Shown one piece after another: positions 8,491 to 17,554 of a stretch of DNA of 33,227 nt (its first letter is position 1; every line of letters starts with the position of its first letter). A model generated the notes under the pieces. The model saw only the letters and a program-made list of their open reading frames with translations. It was not told the DNA's origin and searched no databases. The position numbers were made by a program, and so were the translations under genes. Source of the DNA: Micromonospora sp. ATA32 (GTDB taxonomy: Bacteria; Actinomycetota; Actinomycetes; Mycobacteriales; Micromonosporaceae). Location of the stretch: NCBI GenBank assembly GCA_016802835.1, contig JAEVHO010000011.1, forward strand, positions 1 to 33,227, in the 5' to 3' direction.

Positions 8491-9376
8491 CGGCGCACGT
8501 TCCAGCCGTGCTGCTGCTCGGCGAGCAGGCCGAGCAGGTAGGTGCCGTATCCGCTTTTGGTCAGCGGCTCAGCCAACGTACGCAGTTGCTCGTCGTCGAT
8601 CAGGCCGGCCCGCCATACCACCTCTTCGATGCACCCGATCTTCATGCCTTGGCGTTCCTCGATGACCCGAACGAACTCGGCGGCCTGCATCATCGAGGTG
8701 AAGGTGCCGGTGTCCAGCCAGGCGGTGCCCCGGTCCAGCACCGCCACGGAAAGCTCGCCCCACTCGCGGTAAATCTCGTTGACCGCGGTGATCTCCAACT
8801 CCCCCCGGGCACTGGGGGTTAGCTTGCGGGCGATATCGACCACCCGGTTGTCGTAGAAGTACAGCCCGGGCACCGCGTACCGGGACTTGGGGCGGGCGGG
8901 CTTCTCCTCGATCGACAGCACCCGACCGGCCGCGTCGAAGTCGACCACGCCATACGCCTGCGGGTCGGCCACTGGGTACGCGAAAACCCGGCCACCGACA
9001 GGGTCGCCGTTGGCGGCGAGCTGCCGGCCGAGGCCGACGCCGTAGAAGATGTTGTCGCCGAGGATCAGTGCCACCGAATCGGCGCCGATAAAGTCCGCAC
9101 CCAGCAAGAACGCCTGCGCGATGCCCTCTGGGCGGCCTGCGTGATGTACTCCAACCGCAGGCCCCACTGGCTGCCATCACCAAGCAGCCGCTGGAACTGG
9201 GCCTGGTCCTCCGGCGTGGTGATCACCAGGATCTCCCGCACGCCCGCCATAACGAGGGTGGAGAGCGGGTAGTAGATCATTGGCTTGTCGAAGACCGGCA
9301 TCAGCTGCTTGGAGACCGCATGCGTGATCGGCCAGAGCCGGGAACCGGTGCCACCAGCAAGAAGGATTCCATGCAC
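8487..9376 (-). pseudogene. rmlA: Glucose-1-phosphate thymidylyltransferase RmlA, one frameshift
   Basis: RmlA makes dTDP-glucose from glucose-1-phosphate and dTTP. The GTG at 9376 opens [18 protein letters not shown] with the nucleotide-binding G-G-x-G-T-R signature, then [18 protein letters not shown]. After LEYITQA the frame breaks near 9131-9136 (GCCGCCC; one C missing). It resumes as [57 protein letters not shown] and a C-terminal helix ending HGWNVRR. Restoring one base gives 296 residues, the normal size. It overlaps rmlC' by ATGA and is divergent from rmlB. If the indel is real, the enzyme is cut to about 100 residues and dead; a sequence error is quite possible. Confidence 0.85.
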
Positions 9377-9382
9377 CCGGGG

Positions 9383-9388
9383 AGACTA
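9383..9388 (-). promoter_or_regulatory. -10 box of a probable leaderless rmlA promoter
   Basis: On the minus strand TAGTCT lies 6 bases before the GTG start of rmlA at 9376, with no ribosome site. This is the geometry of a leaderless transcript. Confidence 0.4.
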
Positions 9389-9447
9389 CCTGCACCGACG
9401 CGAGCCCGAGACCGCGGTCGTCTCTTCGGCTGTCCTGGCGCTTCGCG

Positions 9448-9453
9448 TACACT
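9448..9453 (+). promoter_or_regulatory. -10 box of a probable leaderless rmlB promoter
   Basis: TACACT lies 9 bases before the GTG of rmlB at 9463, with no Shine-Dalgarno sequence between. TTCGGC at 9425-9430 is a possible -35 with a 17-base spacer. It is back to back with the rmlA promoter in an 86-base gap. Confidence 0.4.
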
Positions 9454-9462
9454 CCTCGACCT

Positions 9463-10476
9463 GTGAGGATTCTCGTTACCGGCGGAGCCGGATTCATCGG
9501 GTCCGAGTACGTGCGCATGCTGTTGAAGGCGCCGGACAGCACCAGTCCGGGGGACCCGCAGCTCGAGCCGACCGCGATCACGGTGCTCGACAAGCTGACC
9601 TACTCCGGAAACCTGCAGAACCTCGCACCCGTGCGTGACGATCCACGGCTGCGGTTCATGCAGGGTGACATCTGCGACGCCGCCCTCGTCGATGAGGTGG
9701 TCCCCGGTCACGACGCGATCGTGCATTTCGCCGCCGAGTCTCACGTGGATCGCTCCATCGCCGGCGCGGCCCCGTTCGTCACCACGAACGTGCTCGGCAC
9801 CCAGACGCTGCTGGACGCTGCGCTGCGGCACGGAACGCACCGGTTCGTGCACGTCTCCACCGACGAGGTGTACGGGTCCATCGCCGAAGGCTCCTGGACA
9901 GAGGACTGGCCGCTGTCGCCGAACTCGCCGTACTCGGCCTCCAAGGCCGGCTCGGACCTGCTCGCACTGGCCTACCACCGCACCCACGGCATGGACGTCG
10001 TGGTCACCCGATGCTCGAACAACTACGGGCCCTACCAGTTCCCCGAGAAAGTCATCCCGCTGTTCGTCACCAACCTGCTCGACGGCGGCACCGTGCCGCT
10101 CTACGGCGACGGCGGCAACATCCGGGACTGGCTGCACGTGCACGACCACTGCCGGGGCATCGCGATGGTCCAGGAGAAAGGCCGCGCCGGCGAGGTCTAC
10201 AACATCGGCGGCGGCACCGAGCTGACCAACAAGGAGCTCACCGGCCGGCTGCTCGAGGCCTGCGACGCCGGGTGGGACAGGGTCGTGCCGGTCGCCGACC
10301 GCAAGGGCCACGACCGCCGCTACTCACTCGACATCAGCAAGATCAGCAGTGAGCTGGGGTACGCGCCGAGCATCGACCTGGAGCAGGGCCTCGCCGAGAC
10401 GGTGCAGTGGTACCGGGACAACCGGGCTTTGTGGGAGCCGCTGAAAGCACGTATCGCGCCGGCCGTCGCCGGATGA
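9463..10476 (+). CDS. rmlB: dTDP-glucose 4,6-dehydratase RmlB
   Basis: This is the second step of dTDP-rhamnose synthesis, an extended SDR enzyme using NAD. The 337-residue protein begins MRILVTGGAGFIGSEY with the Rossmann TGGAGFIG (6-13). It has FAAESHVDRS, the catalytic TDE in STDEVYG (132-138), the YxxxK pair Tyr157/Lys161 in YSASKAGSD, and NNYGPYQFPEK for substrate binding. Length and all key residues are normal, so this is the only rml gene here that looks fully intact. GTG 9463 is the start because TACACT is 9 bases upstream. The stop overlaps an ATG of the damaged rmlD (ATGATG). Confidence 0.95.
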   Translation: MRILVTGGAGFIGSEYVRMLLKAPDSTSPGDPQLEPTAITVLDKLTYSGNLQNLAPVRDDPRLRFMQGDICDAALVDEVVPGHDAIVHFAAESHVDRSIAGAAPFVTTNVLGTQTLLDAALRHGTHRFVHVSTDEVYGSIAEGSWTEDWPLSPNSPYSASKAGSDLLALAYHRTHGMDVVVTRCSNNYGPYQFPEKVIPLFVTNLLDGGTVPLYGDGGNIRDWLHVHDHCRGIAMVQEKGRAGEVYNIGGGTELTNKELTGRLLEACDAGWDRVVPVADRKGHDRRYSLDISKISSELGYAPSIDLEQGLAETVQWYRDNRALWEPLKARIAPAVAG

Positions 10477-10914
10477 TGCTGAGCCGGGACCTGCTGACCG
10501 TTCTGCACCCCCGAAGCGACCTGTCGGTGACGACCACGACACGCGCCGAACTCGGCATCACTGACCTGGACGCGGTGCGAGCCGCGGTCGCCGGGCACGA
10601 CGTCGTGATCAACACCGCCGCGTGGACCGACGTGGACGGGGCCGAGGCTCAGGAGGAGGCCGCCACAACCGTCAACGGGAACGCCGTCGGCCACCTGGCC
10701 CGAGCATGCGCCGCGGCCGGAGCGCGGATGATCCACATATCCACCGACTACGTCTTCCCCGGCAACGCCACCGAACCGTACCCGGCGGACGCCGCCACAT
10801 CCCCCGTCAACGCGTACGGGCGCAGCAAACTCGCCGGGGAACTCGCCGTGGCCGAGCTTCTCCCCCACACCGGTTACGTCGTGCGCACCGCCTGGCTCTA
10901 CGGTGAACACGAAC
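10473..10914 (+). pseudogene. rmlD: rmlD remnant (dTDP-4-dehydrorhamnose reductase), missing both ends
   Basis: From ATG 10473 the frame reads MMLSRDLLTVLHPRSDL, ITDLDAVRAAVAGHDVVINT, AAWTDVDGAEA, HISTDYVFPG, SPVNAYGRSKLAGE and VVRTAWLYGEH. This is RmlD with its TDYVF and YxxxK catalytic signatures. It lacks the first ~10 residues that carry the NADPH-binding GxxGxxG: the gene starts directly at the residues after that loop, at the rmlB stop codon. It also stops matching the family after LYGEH at about 10914, where an IS630-type fragment on the other strand begins. About half of the protein is therefore absent and it should be inactive. Confidence 0.85.
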
Positions 10915-11064
10915 GGCATTCGACGCGCCGCCCGCGCAGACCAGGACGATCCGCGCCCGCTCCACCTGTCTCGCTGACACCGATCCGCCAGCCCACCGCG
11001 ACAACTCGGCACGCTCCTCACCGGACAGAACGATCTCCCCAGCACGCGGACCAGAAGGCGACAT
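10915..11064 (-). pseudogene. IS630-family transposase fragment (first ~50 residues)
   Basis: ATG 11064 opens MSPSGPRAGEIVLSGEERAE, then LSRWAGGSVSARQVERARIV and LVCAGGASNA. This is the N-terminal helical domain typical of IS630-type transposases (ERARIVL...G.SN). The fragment ends at about 10915 where rmlD sequence starts, so the catalytic DDE domain is missing. It has joined to and truncated rmlD. A possible element end lies upstream of the ATG near 11101-11112 (CAGGACACTAG, next to a TA), but no matching opposite end remains. Confidence 0.7.
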
Positions 11065-11278
11065 GAAAACAGTCTACCTATTTAAGCTCGATATTTCAGG
11101 CGCAGGACACTAGGAGCCCCCGCCGCTTACTTCTTCGGTGTCGGCCACCGGCGTCAAATAGGACTACCGAGTGCCCGCGACGGAGACCGAGGAACCGCTC
11201 GAGGCGCTTCTGGATCCGTTGACGGGAGAGGCGCCGACGACGTACGGGCCATAAACATCGACATTGCGGCCAGCAGCA
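11065..11278. other. Unassigned stretch between the IS630 fragment and the GT operon end
   Basis: This holds the presumed upstream end of the IS630-type element and then about 165 bases. On the plus strand a reading frame gives DYRVPATETEEPLEALLDPL and GEAPTTYGP before a stop at 11251-11253. It looks like the tail of a coding sequence but I do not recognise it. No terminator was seen after the GT operon. Confidence 0.3.
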
Positions 11279-12112
11279 TCACGTTGCGGTGGGGATGCGG
11301 GTCGGCCCCACTTGTGATCCGATCAGAGCTGCCGCCCGGCGGTGCCGTCGGCCAGCCGGTGGCAGGCCCAGCAGGAATTCGGGGAACATCCGGTAAAAGG
11401 TCATGGCGCTCCTGACTTCCAAGGTGTGCGCCCTAGACCATCGAAACGAGTTGGTAGCGCGGGCCCAATGGTGCTTCCACTGGACGTCGCCGAGCAGTGC
11501 GACGGGGTGCCTCTGGCGCCAGGCGCGCAGGCCGAGCTCGTGGTCTTCGTAATAAAGAAAGAACCGCTCACTCCACGCGCCGAGTTCGATGAAGTCGTTT
11601 CTCCGCGCCGCAACCGCCGCGCCCATCACCCATGCAGTCCATATGGCCTCGCCAGGTTGAGCTGTCCGGCGATACGAGGCGTGTAGCCGCGACAGGGGCC
11701 AAAACTTCCGGTTTCCGAGCTTAGCGGTGGCGTACGGGAAGCCACGGCCGTTTGGCTGCAGTGCGCCCGTTGGAGACAGCAGCTGGGGGGCGACTAGCCC
11801 ACCGTGCACGTCCAGATGCGCCTGTAGCGCATCGAGGCCATCGTGTGCTACCTCGAGGTCCGGGTTGGCGAACAAGATGTACTCACTCGTCGAGTAGCGT
11901 AGTCCCACGTTATTCGCCCTAGAAAATCCGACGTTCGCCGGAAGGCGTACGACACGGGCGCCCAGCTCCTCCGCGACGTTCGGCGATGCATCGGTCGAGC
12001 AGTTGTCGACAACAATCCAGTCGTACGGCTTGGCCGAGTCGCTCCAGCACTGGCGCAACGTATTAGCAGAGTTGTACGTAACGGTCACGACACTCCACCG
12101 GCGTTCACTCAT
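11279..12112 (-). CDS. Glycosyltransferase family 2
   Basis: This 277-residue cytoplasmic GT-A enzyme starts at ATG 12112, overlapping the stop of the gene before it (ATGA). MSERRWSVVTVTYNSA opens the fold. VVDNCSTDASPNV binds the nucleotide-sugar, LFANPDLEV carries the DxD-like metal site, and FFLYYEDHELGLRAW holds the ED-containing catalytic segment. It resembles rhamnosyltransferase-like GT2 proteins of surface-polysaccharide clusters. The donor and linkage cannot be read from sequence. It is the last gene of the minus-strand operon. A longer reading frame to 12319 exists but lies inside the upstream gene. Confidence 0.85.
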   Translation of the reverse strand: MSERRWSVVTVTYNSANTLRQCWSDSAKPYDWIVVDNCSTDASPNVAEELGARVVRLPANVGFSRANNVGLRYSTSEYILFANPDLEVAHDGLDALQAHLDVHGGLVAPQLLSPTGALQPNGRGFPYATAKLGNRKFWPLSRLHASYRRTAQPGEAIWTAWVMGAAVAARRNDFIELGAWSERFFLYYEDHELGLRAWRQRHPVALLGDVQWKHHWARATNSFRWSRAHTLEVRSAMTFYRMFPEFLLGLPPAGRRHRRAAALIGSQVGPTRIPTAT

Positions 12113-13050
12113 AGTGGTCTCCGAACTCGCAGGTAGTCGATGAGGGATAAAATTCCAAAGCGTTTGCCCCGCCATTCTCGACGCGCCATCGGCCCTTCGA
12201 GCAGGCCGCGGCCAACGCCGCGGAGAAACGGACGTAACAGACCCTGACGTGCCCGCCGGATCGCTAAAAGGAAATGCGCAGCTGCAATGAACGTAGCCGA
12301 TACGAGCAGTAGCGGCCAAGAGAGCGTCCGGGCCGCCACAAGGATCCGGTTCCTGCCTAGCAGGAAGGCGCGAAAATCAAGAAGGCCGGTTTCGCTGTCG
12401 ACACTATGGCCTACCTTGTGGGGCAGTGCTAGGGCGAGGGTTCGTGTACGGATCCCGGATGCGTAGAGCCGGTAGGCCAAGTCCGCGTCCTCGCCCCACG
12501 CAAACAGATGGTCGTAGAATCCACCGAACTGGCGGAAGAGCCCGGTTGGAAAGACTGCCGCCCCTCCTGAGGGACCCAGCGGGCCGCGCGTTGCTTCGAC
12601 GGGCTGGTCGACAAAGAGACCGATCGGGCTTAGGTCAATGCCAACAAACTGGCGACCGTGCATGAAAAGGCCGACCGCGATCGGAACGTCAGGGGCATCG
12701 ATGATGGCGGCGTGGATTCTGACAAGAGAGTCCTCATTGAGCCACACATCCGGGTTCAAAAAAAGGACGTGACTAGTCGACGCCGCCGCAACAGCCATAT
12801 TGCAACTTGTGGCAAAACCAGGATTGGACGAATCTGGGATGTAGACGTAACGGTCCGCGTCGAGGCAACTTTCGATGAACTTTTCACAGCCGTCCCCTGG
12901 CCTGTTGTCGGCGAAGATGAATTTCACCGGCAGGTTATTGGCGCTGTGCACCCAGGTGGGCAGCGTCTCTGCGAGGATTTCGCTCGACCGGTATAGCACG
13001 GTGATGACGGTAAGGCCCGACACCGGCTGGCTTTTGGTTTCGTCATTCAC
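12109..13050 (-). CDS. Glycosyltransferase family 2, with C-terminal hydrophobic segment
   Basis: This is 313 residues. Family features are LTVITVLYRSSEIL, FADNRPGDG, NPGFATSCNMAV, VLFLNPDVWL (metal site), SGGAAVFPTGLF and AWGEDADLAYRLY (catalytic ED). A hydrophobic helix WPLLLVSATFIAAAHFLLA near residue 245 suggests membrane association, as in several GT2 enzymes acting on lipid-linked intermediates. It overlaps the upstream polymerase gene by 8 bases and the downstream GT2 by 4, so translation is probably coupled. Donor sugar unknown. The 11-13 kb region has somewhat lower GC than the flanks, compatible with acquisition from another lineage. Confidence 0.85.
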   Translation of the reverse strand: MNDETKSQPVSGLTVITVLYRSSEILAETLPTWVHSANNLPVKFIFADNRPGDGCEKFIESCLDADRYVYIPDSSNPGFATSCNMAVAAASTSHVLFLNPDVWLNEDSLVRIHAAIIDAPDVPIAVGLFMHGRQFVGIDLSPIGLFVDQPVEATRGPLGPSGGAAVFPTGLFRQFGGFYDHLFAWGEDADLAYRLYASGIRTRTLALALPHKVGHSVDSETGLLDFRAFLLGRNRILVAARTLSWPLLLVSATFIAAAHFLLAIRRARQGLLRPFLRGVGRGLLEGPMARREWRGKRFGILSLIDYLRVRRPL

Positions 13051-14392
13051 CTTTTGAGCCTCTCCCCAATCTGTGCAATACCCAGAGGCCGGGAATCAGA
13101 CTCAGCCACGTGGGATAGATGAACGGGTATAGCTCGTAGATACCGAAAGCGGCGAAATAGACGATAAGGCCGCGCGCTAGGTGCTGGGCTGGGCCCAACG
13201 TGAACTCAAGCCGACGTTCAGCAAGCCCGACACACAGGCCCAATATCACGAGAAAGATTGCAGCTCCGACCGGACCATAGTCGAGCAGGGGTATGGCCAC
13301 AAAGGTTGCTGTGTTCATGTAGTAGGGCCAACTGAGCTGCGATGTTATGCCATAGAGGTCGACGTCGCCGAACACCGGCTGAACAAGTGACCCCAGGAAT
13401 GTCAATGAATAGGCGCCATGCGCCCAGGCCAGGCTCTCACGTTGCGCCCAAAGTCTACCGAACGTCTCTCCAGAGGAGCTGAGCGACAGGTCCAAAGAAC
13501 CGGCGCTGGCAGTGAGGGCACTTCCGCCATACCGGGCGCGAAATTCGGTCTCAAATGCACCGGTACCCGCGAGCGTGCGTTGTCCCCCCAGAAACACGAT
13601 GGTGCCGATCACGGCGATGCCGACAAGGGTCACCACAGAACTCTTGGCGAACGACCTCGACGTGCGCCGTTGCGGGCGCCGGACCGACAAGGAGGCGATG
13701 AGCCCGGGCACGACGCCGACGAGTACCGAGTTCCTACTGCCGCCGAGCGCCGCACCAAGAATAAAGATGAAGGTGAAAGCGTAGTAGAGGGCCCGTCCCC
13801 GTCCGCCGAGCGTCAGGGCACGCAGCAACGAAATGGATACGCCTAGCGTCCACGCCTCAGACAGTAGGCCGACGAGGATGTTGGACTGCTCCCGCTGTGC
13901 TTGCCGCGCTACATCCGGATTCTCGGCAAAGAGCGCAGGAACCGAACCTCGGAACCGGATTACTGTTGCCAGCACGGCGACGGCTAGCAGTACTAGTAGA
14001 TACATCCTCAGTCGCTGATCTGAGGGCCAGCGCAATTCGGGTCGGGCTAGGGCAGAGGGAGCACCCGCCGCCCTTGCGAGTTGTCGGCCAAGTGCCCAAG
14101 CACCAAGGAAGGCGGCGGCGTAACCGGCTAGGACGGGAACTGCCGCCCTACCGGCCGACGAGTCGTAAGGGCCAGGAAAGACCAGCATGGCGATTAAGGC
14201 CAATGCCCAGACGGCTGCGCAGGCGGCCAGCCATCTCATACTTGCGTGCCAAGCGACCAAGGCCGCGACGGCTAAGCCGAGCGAGAGGCCGAGCGGCGCG
14301 TCCGAAGTGACGCTCCAACAAACGAGGATCAGGCATGCGCCACCGGAAATGAGCGTTGCGGTAGCCCAAAGTCGCTGCTCATTTCGTCTCAT
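13043..14392 (-). CDS. Wzy-like polysaccharide polymerase (O-antigen polymerase family)
   Basis: A 449-residue integral membrane protein with roughly 11-12 hydrophobic segments and a long central extracytoplasmic stretch (about residues 270-340, containing FETEFRARYGGSAL). It has the GGSRNSVLVG segment often seen in oligosaccharide repeat-unit polymerases. Start at ATG 14392 (MRRNEQRLWATATLI), overlapping the GT4 gene by 14 bases; an upstream ATG at 14536 lies deep in the GT4 gene and is not favoured. Its position between GT genes and the Wzx/Wzc-type genes supports the polymerase role. Wzy proteins are poorly conserved, so the call rests on topology and context. Confidence 0.75.
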   Translation of the reverse strand: MRRNEQRLWATATLISGGACLILVCWSVTSDAPLGLSLGLAVAALVAWHASMRWLAACAAVWALALIAMLVFPGPYDSSAGRAAVPVLAGYAAAFLGAWALGRQLARAAGAPSALARPELRWPSDQRLRMYLLVLLAVAVLATVIRFRGSVPALFAENPDVARQAQREQSNILVGLLSEAWTLGVSISLLRALTLGGRGRALYYAFTFIFILGAALGGSRNSVLVGVVPGLIASLSVRRPQRRTSRSFAKSSVVTLVGIAVIGTIVFLGGQRTLAGTGAFETEFRARYGGSALTASAGSLDLSLSSSGETFGRLWAQRESLAWAHGAYSLTFLGSLVQPVFGDVDLYGITSQLSWPYYMNTATFVAIPLLDYGPVGAAIFLVILGLCVGLAERRLEFTLGPAQHLARGLIVYFAAFGIYELYPFIYPTWLSLIPGLWVLHRLGRGSKGE

Positions 14393-15473
14393 AGCCGACT
14401 GACTGGTATAGTTCGCGCCAGCTCTGTACGCATCGAGCGAAGGAGAACTCCTCCGCGTATTCGCGGGCAACCCTGCGCCGCTGTTCGAGGGAAACCGGGC
14501 TCGAAGTCGCTCTCTCAATGGCCGCAGCCATTGCACCCGGAGTTAGCTCTGCCTGGTATGCGAGGGAGCCGTCACCTCGCCGCGTGACCTCTGGCAGGCC
14601 GCCGACGCCGGAATGCACGACGGGCACGCCCAGTGACATGGCCTCCAACGCGCTTCGACCAAACGCCTCTACCCGCGACGGCACGAGAAGGCAATCGACC
14701 TCCTGCAGGAAGGCCGCCGAGTCGACACGCCCGAGCAACCGCACATTCGGAAGGTTCGATACCGGCGTTGATCCGCTACCCGCGATCAAGAACTCGGCGT
14801 CGGGCAGTGCCGATGCGATCTCGGATAGGAGGTCAGCGCCTTTCTCCTTTTCGATCCGGCCTAGATAGCCCACGCGGACGGGGCTAGACGGAGACAAGCT
14901 GCGTCTGTCGTCGACTCTGGGCCATTTGGCGGGAAGCGGATTCGTGATGATGTGGACGTTCTCGACGCGCCCCCGCATTCGCAACTCCTCGGCTTCAAAC
15001 CCAGAAACCGCGACAGTCGCATGCGGCCGGAGCCGGCGAAGGACCAGGTCCGCCGTGATGTTGGCCTGCACTGCAGCCTTCTGCCGCAGCGACTCGGCCG
15101 CCTCCCGGTACTGCCACAGGCTGTTGTGCAGGGCGACCACCAGCGGCGTCCGGCGGCCCGCGACGCCGAGCCCCGCCCGGACGTGCATCGCGGCGGATAG
15201 CAGGTGTGCGCTGACTACGTCCGGACGCAATTCGTCGACGAGCCGCCGGATGTCGCGCGCATAGCTGAGGTCGATTCGCCGGTCCGCGCCGAGTGCGATC
15301 CACCGCACCCCCGACTCGCGAAGCGACGCCGCGACCTCGTCGTCCGGCGTGGCCGCGACCACGTCGACGCCTTGCTGCGCCAATGCCGGAAGCATTTCGA
15401 TGAGGAACCGTTCGGCGCCCCCGAGTTGCCGGCGCCCCGACCCGCCGGTGGTGCAGACGAACAGGACCCTCAT
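14379..15473 (-). CDS. Glycosyltransferase family 4
   Basis: A 364-residue GT-B enzyme. Start ATG 15473 overlaps the previous stop codon (ATGA) and reads MRVLFVCTTGGSGRRQLGG, then GAERFLIEMLPAL of the acceptor half. The C-terminal donor half shows VRVGYLGRIEKEKGADLL, LIAGSGS and the retaining-GT motif EAFGRSALEAMSLGVPVV (E-x7-E). It acts in the cytoplasm on lipid-linked glycan using a nucleotide sugar; which sugar cannot be said. It is fully embedded in the operon. Confidence 0.88.
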   Translation of the reverse strand: MRVLFVCTTGGSGRRQLGGAERFLIEMLPALAQQGVDVVAATPDDEVAASLRESGVRWIALGADRRIDLSYARDIRRLVDELRPDVVSAHLLSAAMHVRAGLGVAGRRTPLVVALHNSLWQYREAAESLRQKAAVQANITADLVLRRLRPHATVAVSGFEAEELRMRGRVENVHIITNPLPAKWPRVDDRRSLSPSSPVRVGYLGRIEKEKGADLLSEIASALPDAEFLIAGSGSTPVSNLPNVRLLGRVDSAAFLQEVDCLLVPSRVEAFGRSALEAMSLGVPVVHSGVGGLPEVTRRGDGSLAYQAELTPGAMAAAIERATSSPVSLEQRRRVAREYAEEFSFARCVQSWRELYQSVGYETK

Positions 15474-16321
15474 CGGGCACTCATTCCTTCGAGGGCACCG
15501 CGCGCTACCGCCCGTCGGGTGACGCCGCCACCGACCGCAGCCCTCAGAAGCACCCCAAGGACATACGCCGAGCAGGCGATGTTTCCGCGCCAGCCGGCTA
15601 GTTCGCGGCTGGCGCGGATGAACTCGCGGGTTTGCCGGCGGGAAATTTCCTCCGCCGGCCATCGGCGCTTGGCGCTCGCGTCGTCCTCGTGCATTACCAC
15701 GGCTTCTGGCACGTAGGCGAGGCTCAGGCCTAGCTTGCGGACCGCCCAGCAGAGCCGCAGGTCCTCGGAGTAGAAGAACGAAGACTCGTCCACGCCGCCG
15801 ATCTTGTCCAGCGTCTCGCGACGGATCGCGACGAATGGCCCGGAGAGCCAGTCGCCCTGCTCCGGCGTCGACACGATCCTTAGCCGGGGAAACACCACGC
15901 TCAGACCGGTGGCGTGCACAATTCCGGTGCGCACCGTCAGAAACCGCCCAGCGGCGGTCTGGTCCGCCCCGGCCGCGTCCAAGACCCTCGGGAACGCCGC
16001 GCCCACCGCCGGATCATCGAGCCGCCCTAGCAACCGCTCGATGGCCTGCGGCTGCACGACGATGTCATTGTTCGACAGAATAACGCGCGACCGGGTGGCG
16101 TGCCGCACGCCGAGGTTCATGCCCTTGGCAAAGCCCAGGTTGACCTCGGACCGGACGTACCTTGCCCCTGTCTCGTGGCACATAGCGCGCAGTGCAGCAC
16201 TGATTTCCGCGGCGCTGCCATTGTCCACCACGATGACTTCCGCGCTGGCGGGCAGCGACCGCACGCAGCCGTTGGTTCGCTCGAAGTCTTCCCAGGCCAA
16301 TACGATGATTGAGATGTCCAC
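15470..16321 (-). CDS. Glycosyltransferase family 2 (rhamnosyltransferase-like)
   Basis: A 283-residue GT2. GTG 16321 follows the wzx TAG with no gap and begins MDISIIVLAWEDFERT. VIVVDNGSAAEIS and VNLGFAKGMNLGVRHA match the N-terminal nucleotide-binding half. ILSNNDIVVQP carries the metal-binding acidic residue and FFYSEDLRLCWAV the catalytic ED. The pattern is that of WbbL/rhamnosyl-type GT2 proteins. Nearby rml genes make dTDP-rhamnose a plausible donor, but that is inference. Confidence 0.85.
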   Translation of the reverse strand: MDISIIVLAWEDFERTNGCVRSLPASAEVIVVDNGSAAEISAALRAMCHETGARYVRSEVNLGFAKGMNLGVRHATRSRVILSNNDIVVQPQAIERLLGRLDDPAVGAAFPRVLDAAGADQTAAGRFLTVRTGIVHATGLSVVFPRLRIVSTPEQGDWLSGPFVAIRRETLDKIGGVDESSFFYSEDLRLCWAVRKLGLSLAYVPEAVVMHEDDASAKRRWPAEEISRRQTREFIRASRELAGWRGNIACSAYVLGVLLRAAVGGGVTRRAVARGALEGMSAR

Positions 16322-17550
16322 CTATGCCGTCCGATTGAGGAGAAGTTGTGGAGTGCGCTGCAGGCTCTGCTTGGTTCGGAACGCGTACACCCCGTACGCG
16401 ACCGACGCTGCTGCGGCCGAGCCGAACGCGCCAGCCAAAGGGATGAGGAGGAAGTACAGCGTGACCGACACCAACATGGTTATAAGGGCCACGGTCGTGG
16501 TTGCCTGCTCCCCGCTCCGCTTCAGCAGAGCGGCGCTCCAGATCTTGCCGGCCGACAGGGCGAGGGTCCCCGGCAGCAGGAGCAGGCCGAATATCCAGGC
16601 CTGGTTGTACTCGGGCGCCAGTACACCCAGTCCGGCCAGCCCGACAACGGCTAGGCTGGCCACCGGGAGTGCCGCCTTGACGACCGCGCCGCTCTCGTCC
16701 CGCAGCGTCTCGGGATCCCGCTCGGCGAGGATGCGCTGCGATTTCACCACGGCGCCAGCCTGGGCGAACTCTAACGCCGCCACTGCCAGGGCGTAGACGC
16801 CGAGCGTCCCGGCGCCGGCGAACCGGGCCACCAGGATTTGGCTCAGGCGGTACGTCAGCATCTGCGCGCAAACCCCGATGTGCAGCCGTCCCGCGGCGAC
16901 GAGGTCGGCGAGGTACTCCGAACGGCTGGCCGTCGCCGCTGGGATGGGCCGGGCCCGCCAAGCCCAGATCAACACGACGACGCTCAGGATCACGGCGGAT
17001 GCCACCTGGACGCCGAGCCACACCTCGCTCCAGAGGCTACCGTCCAACTGTCTGCGCAAGTAAAGGATGGCGTATCCGCGACCAGGACAGCGCCACCGGC
17101 CGCCCGCATCGAGTAGACGAGCCAGAACCTCTTGAGCCGCAGGGCGAGCGAGGAAAAGGCGTTGAAGACAGTCAGCCCGCATGCAGCCCCGACGCCGACG
17201 GCGTAGCTGCCGATGCCGGCCGCCGCGGTGAGTATCGCGGCCGCCGCAGTCGACAGGCCCAGGGCAGCGACGAGGATGCCGAGGGTCCAGAAGCGGCCTC
17301 GGGAAACGACCCAACCGGCTGGCCGGGACAGCAGGAAGGTGTCGATGGAGAGGCCGCCGAGAGCCGCGCCGAGCGTGGCGCTCACCATGTTGGCGGCGAG
17401 TTCGCCGCGCTCCGCCGCCGGCAGCGTGACCGAAACCAGCGCCGCAAACCCGGTCAGGCCGAGGGCAGCAATGTAAAGGCGTTCGGGCGAGGCGACCCGT
17501 CGGTCGCGAACTAGCACGGGAAGGTGCCTTGAGTTGTAACGCTTCGCCAC
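16322..17550 (-). pseudogene. Wzx-like polysaccharide flippase, one frameshift
   Basis: The N-terminal frame from GTG 17550 reads VAKRYNSRHLPVLVRDRR, then ERLYIAALGLTGFAALVSV, LAANMVSATLGAALGGLSID and further hydrophobic helices to MRAAGGAVLV. Near 17078-17084 the frame breaks (GTCGCGGATAC, one base missing). It continues as GYAILYLRRQLDGSLWSEVW, a string of hydrophobic helices and the end TPQLLLNRTA. With one base restored it is about 409 residues with about 12 membrane helices, the size of MATE/PST-family flippases that turn lipid-linked repeat units to the outside. Start GTG 17550 is 4 bases after the kinase stop. If the indel is real the cluster lacks its exporter, unless another flippase serves. 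Confidence 0.75.
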
Positions 17551-17554
17551 GACT

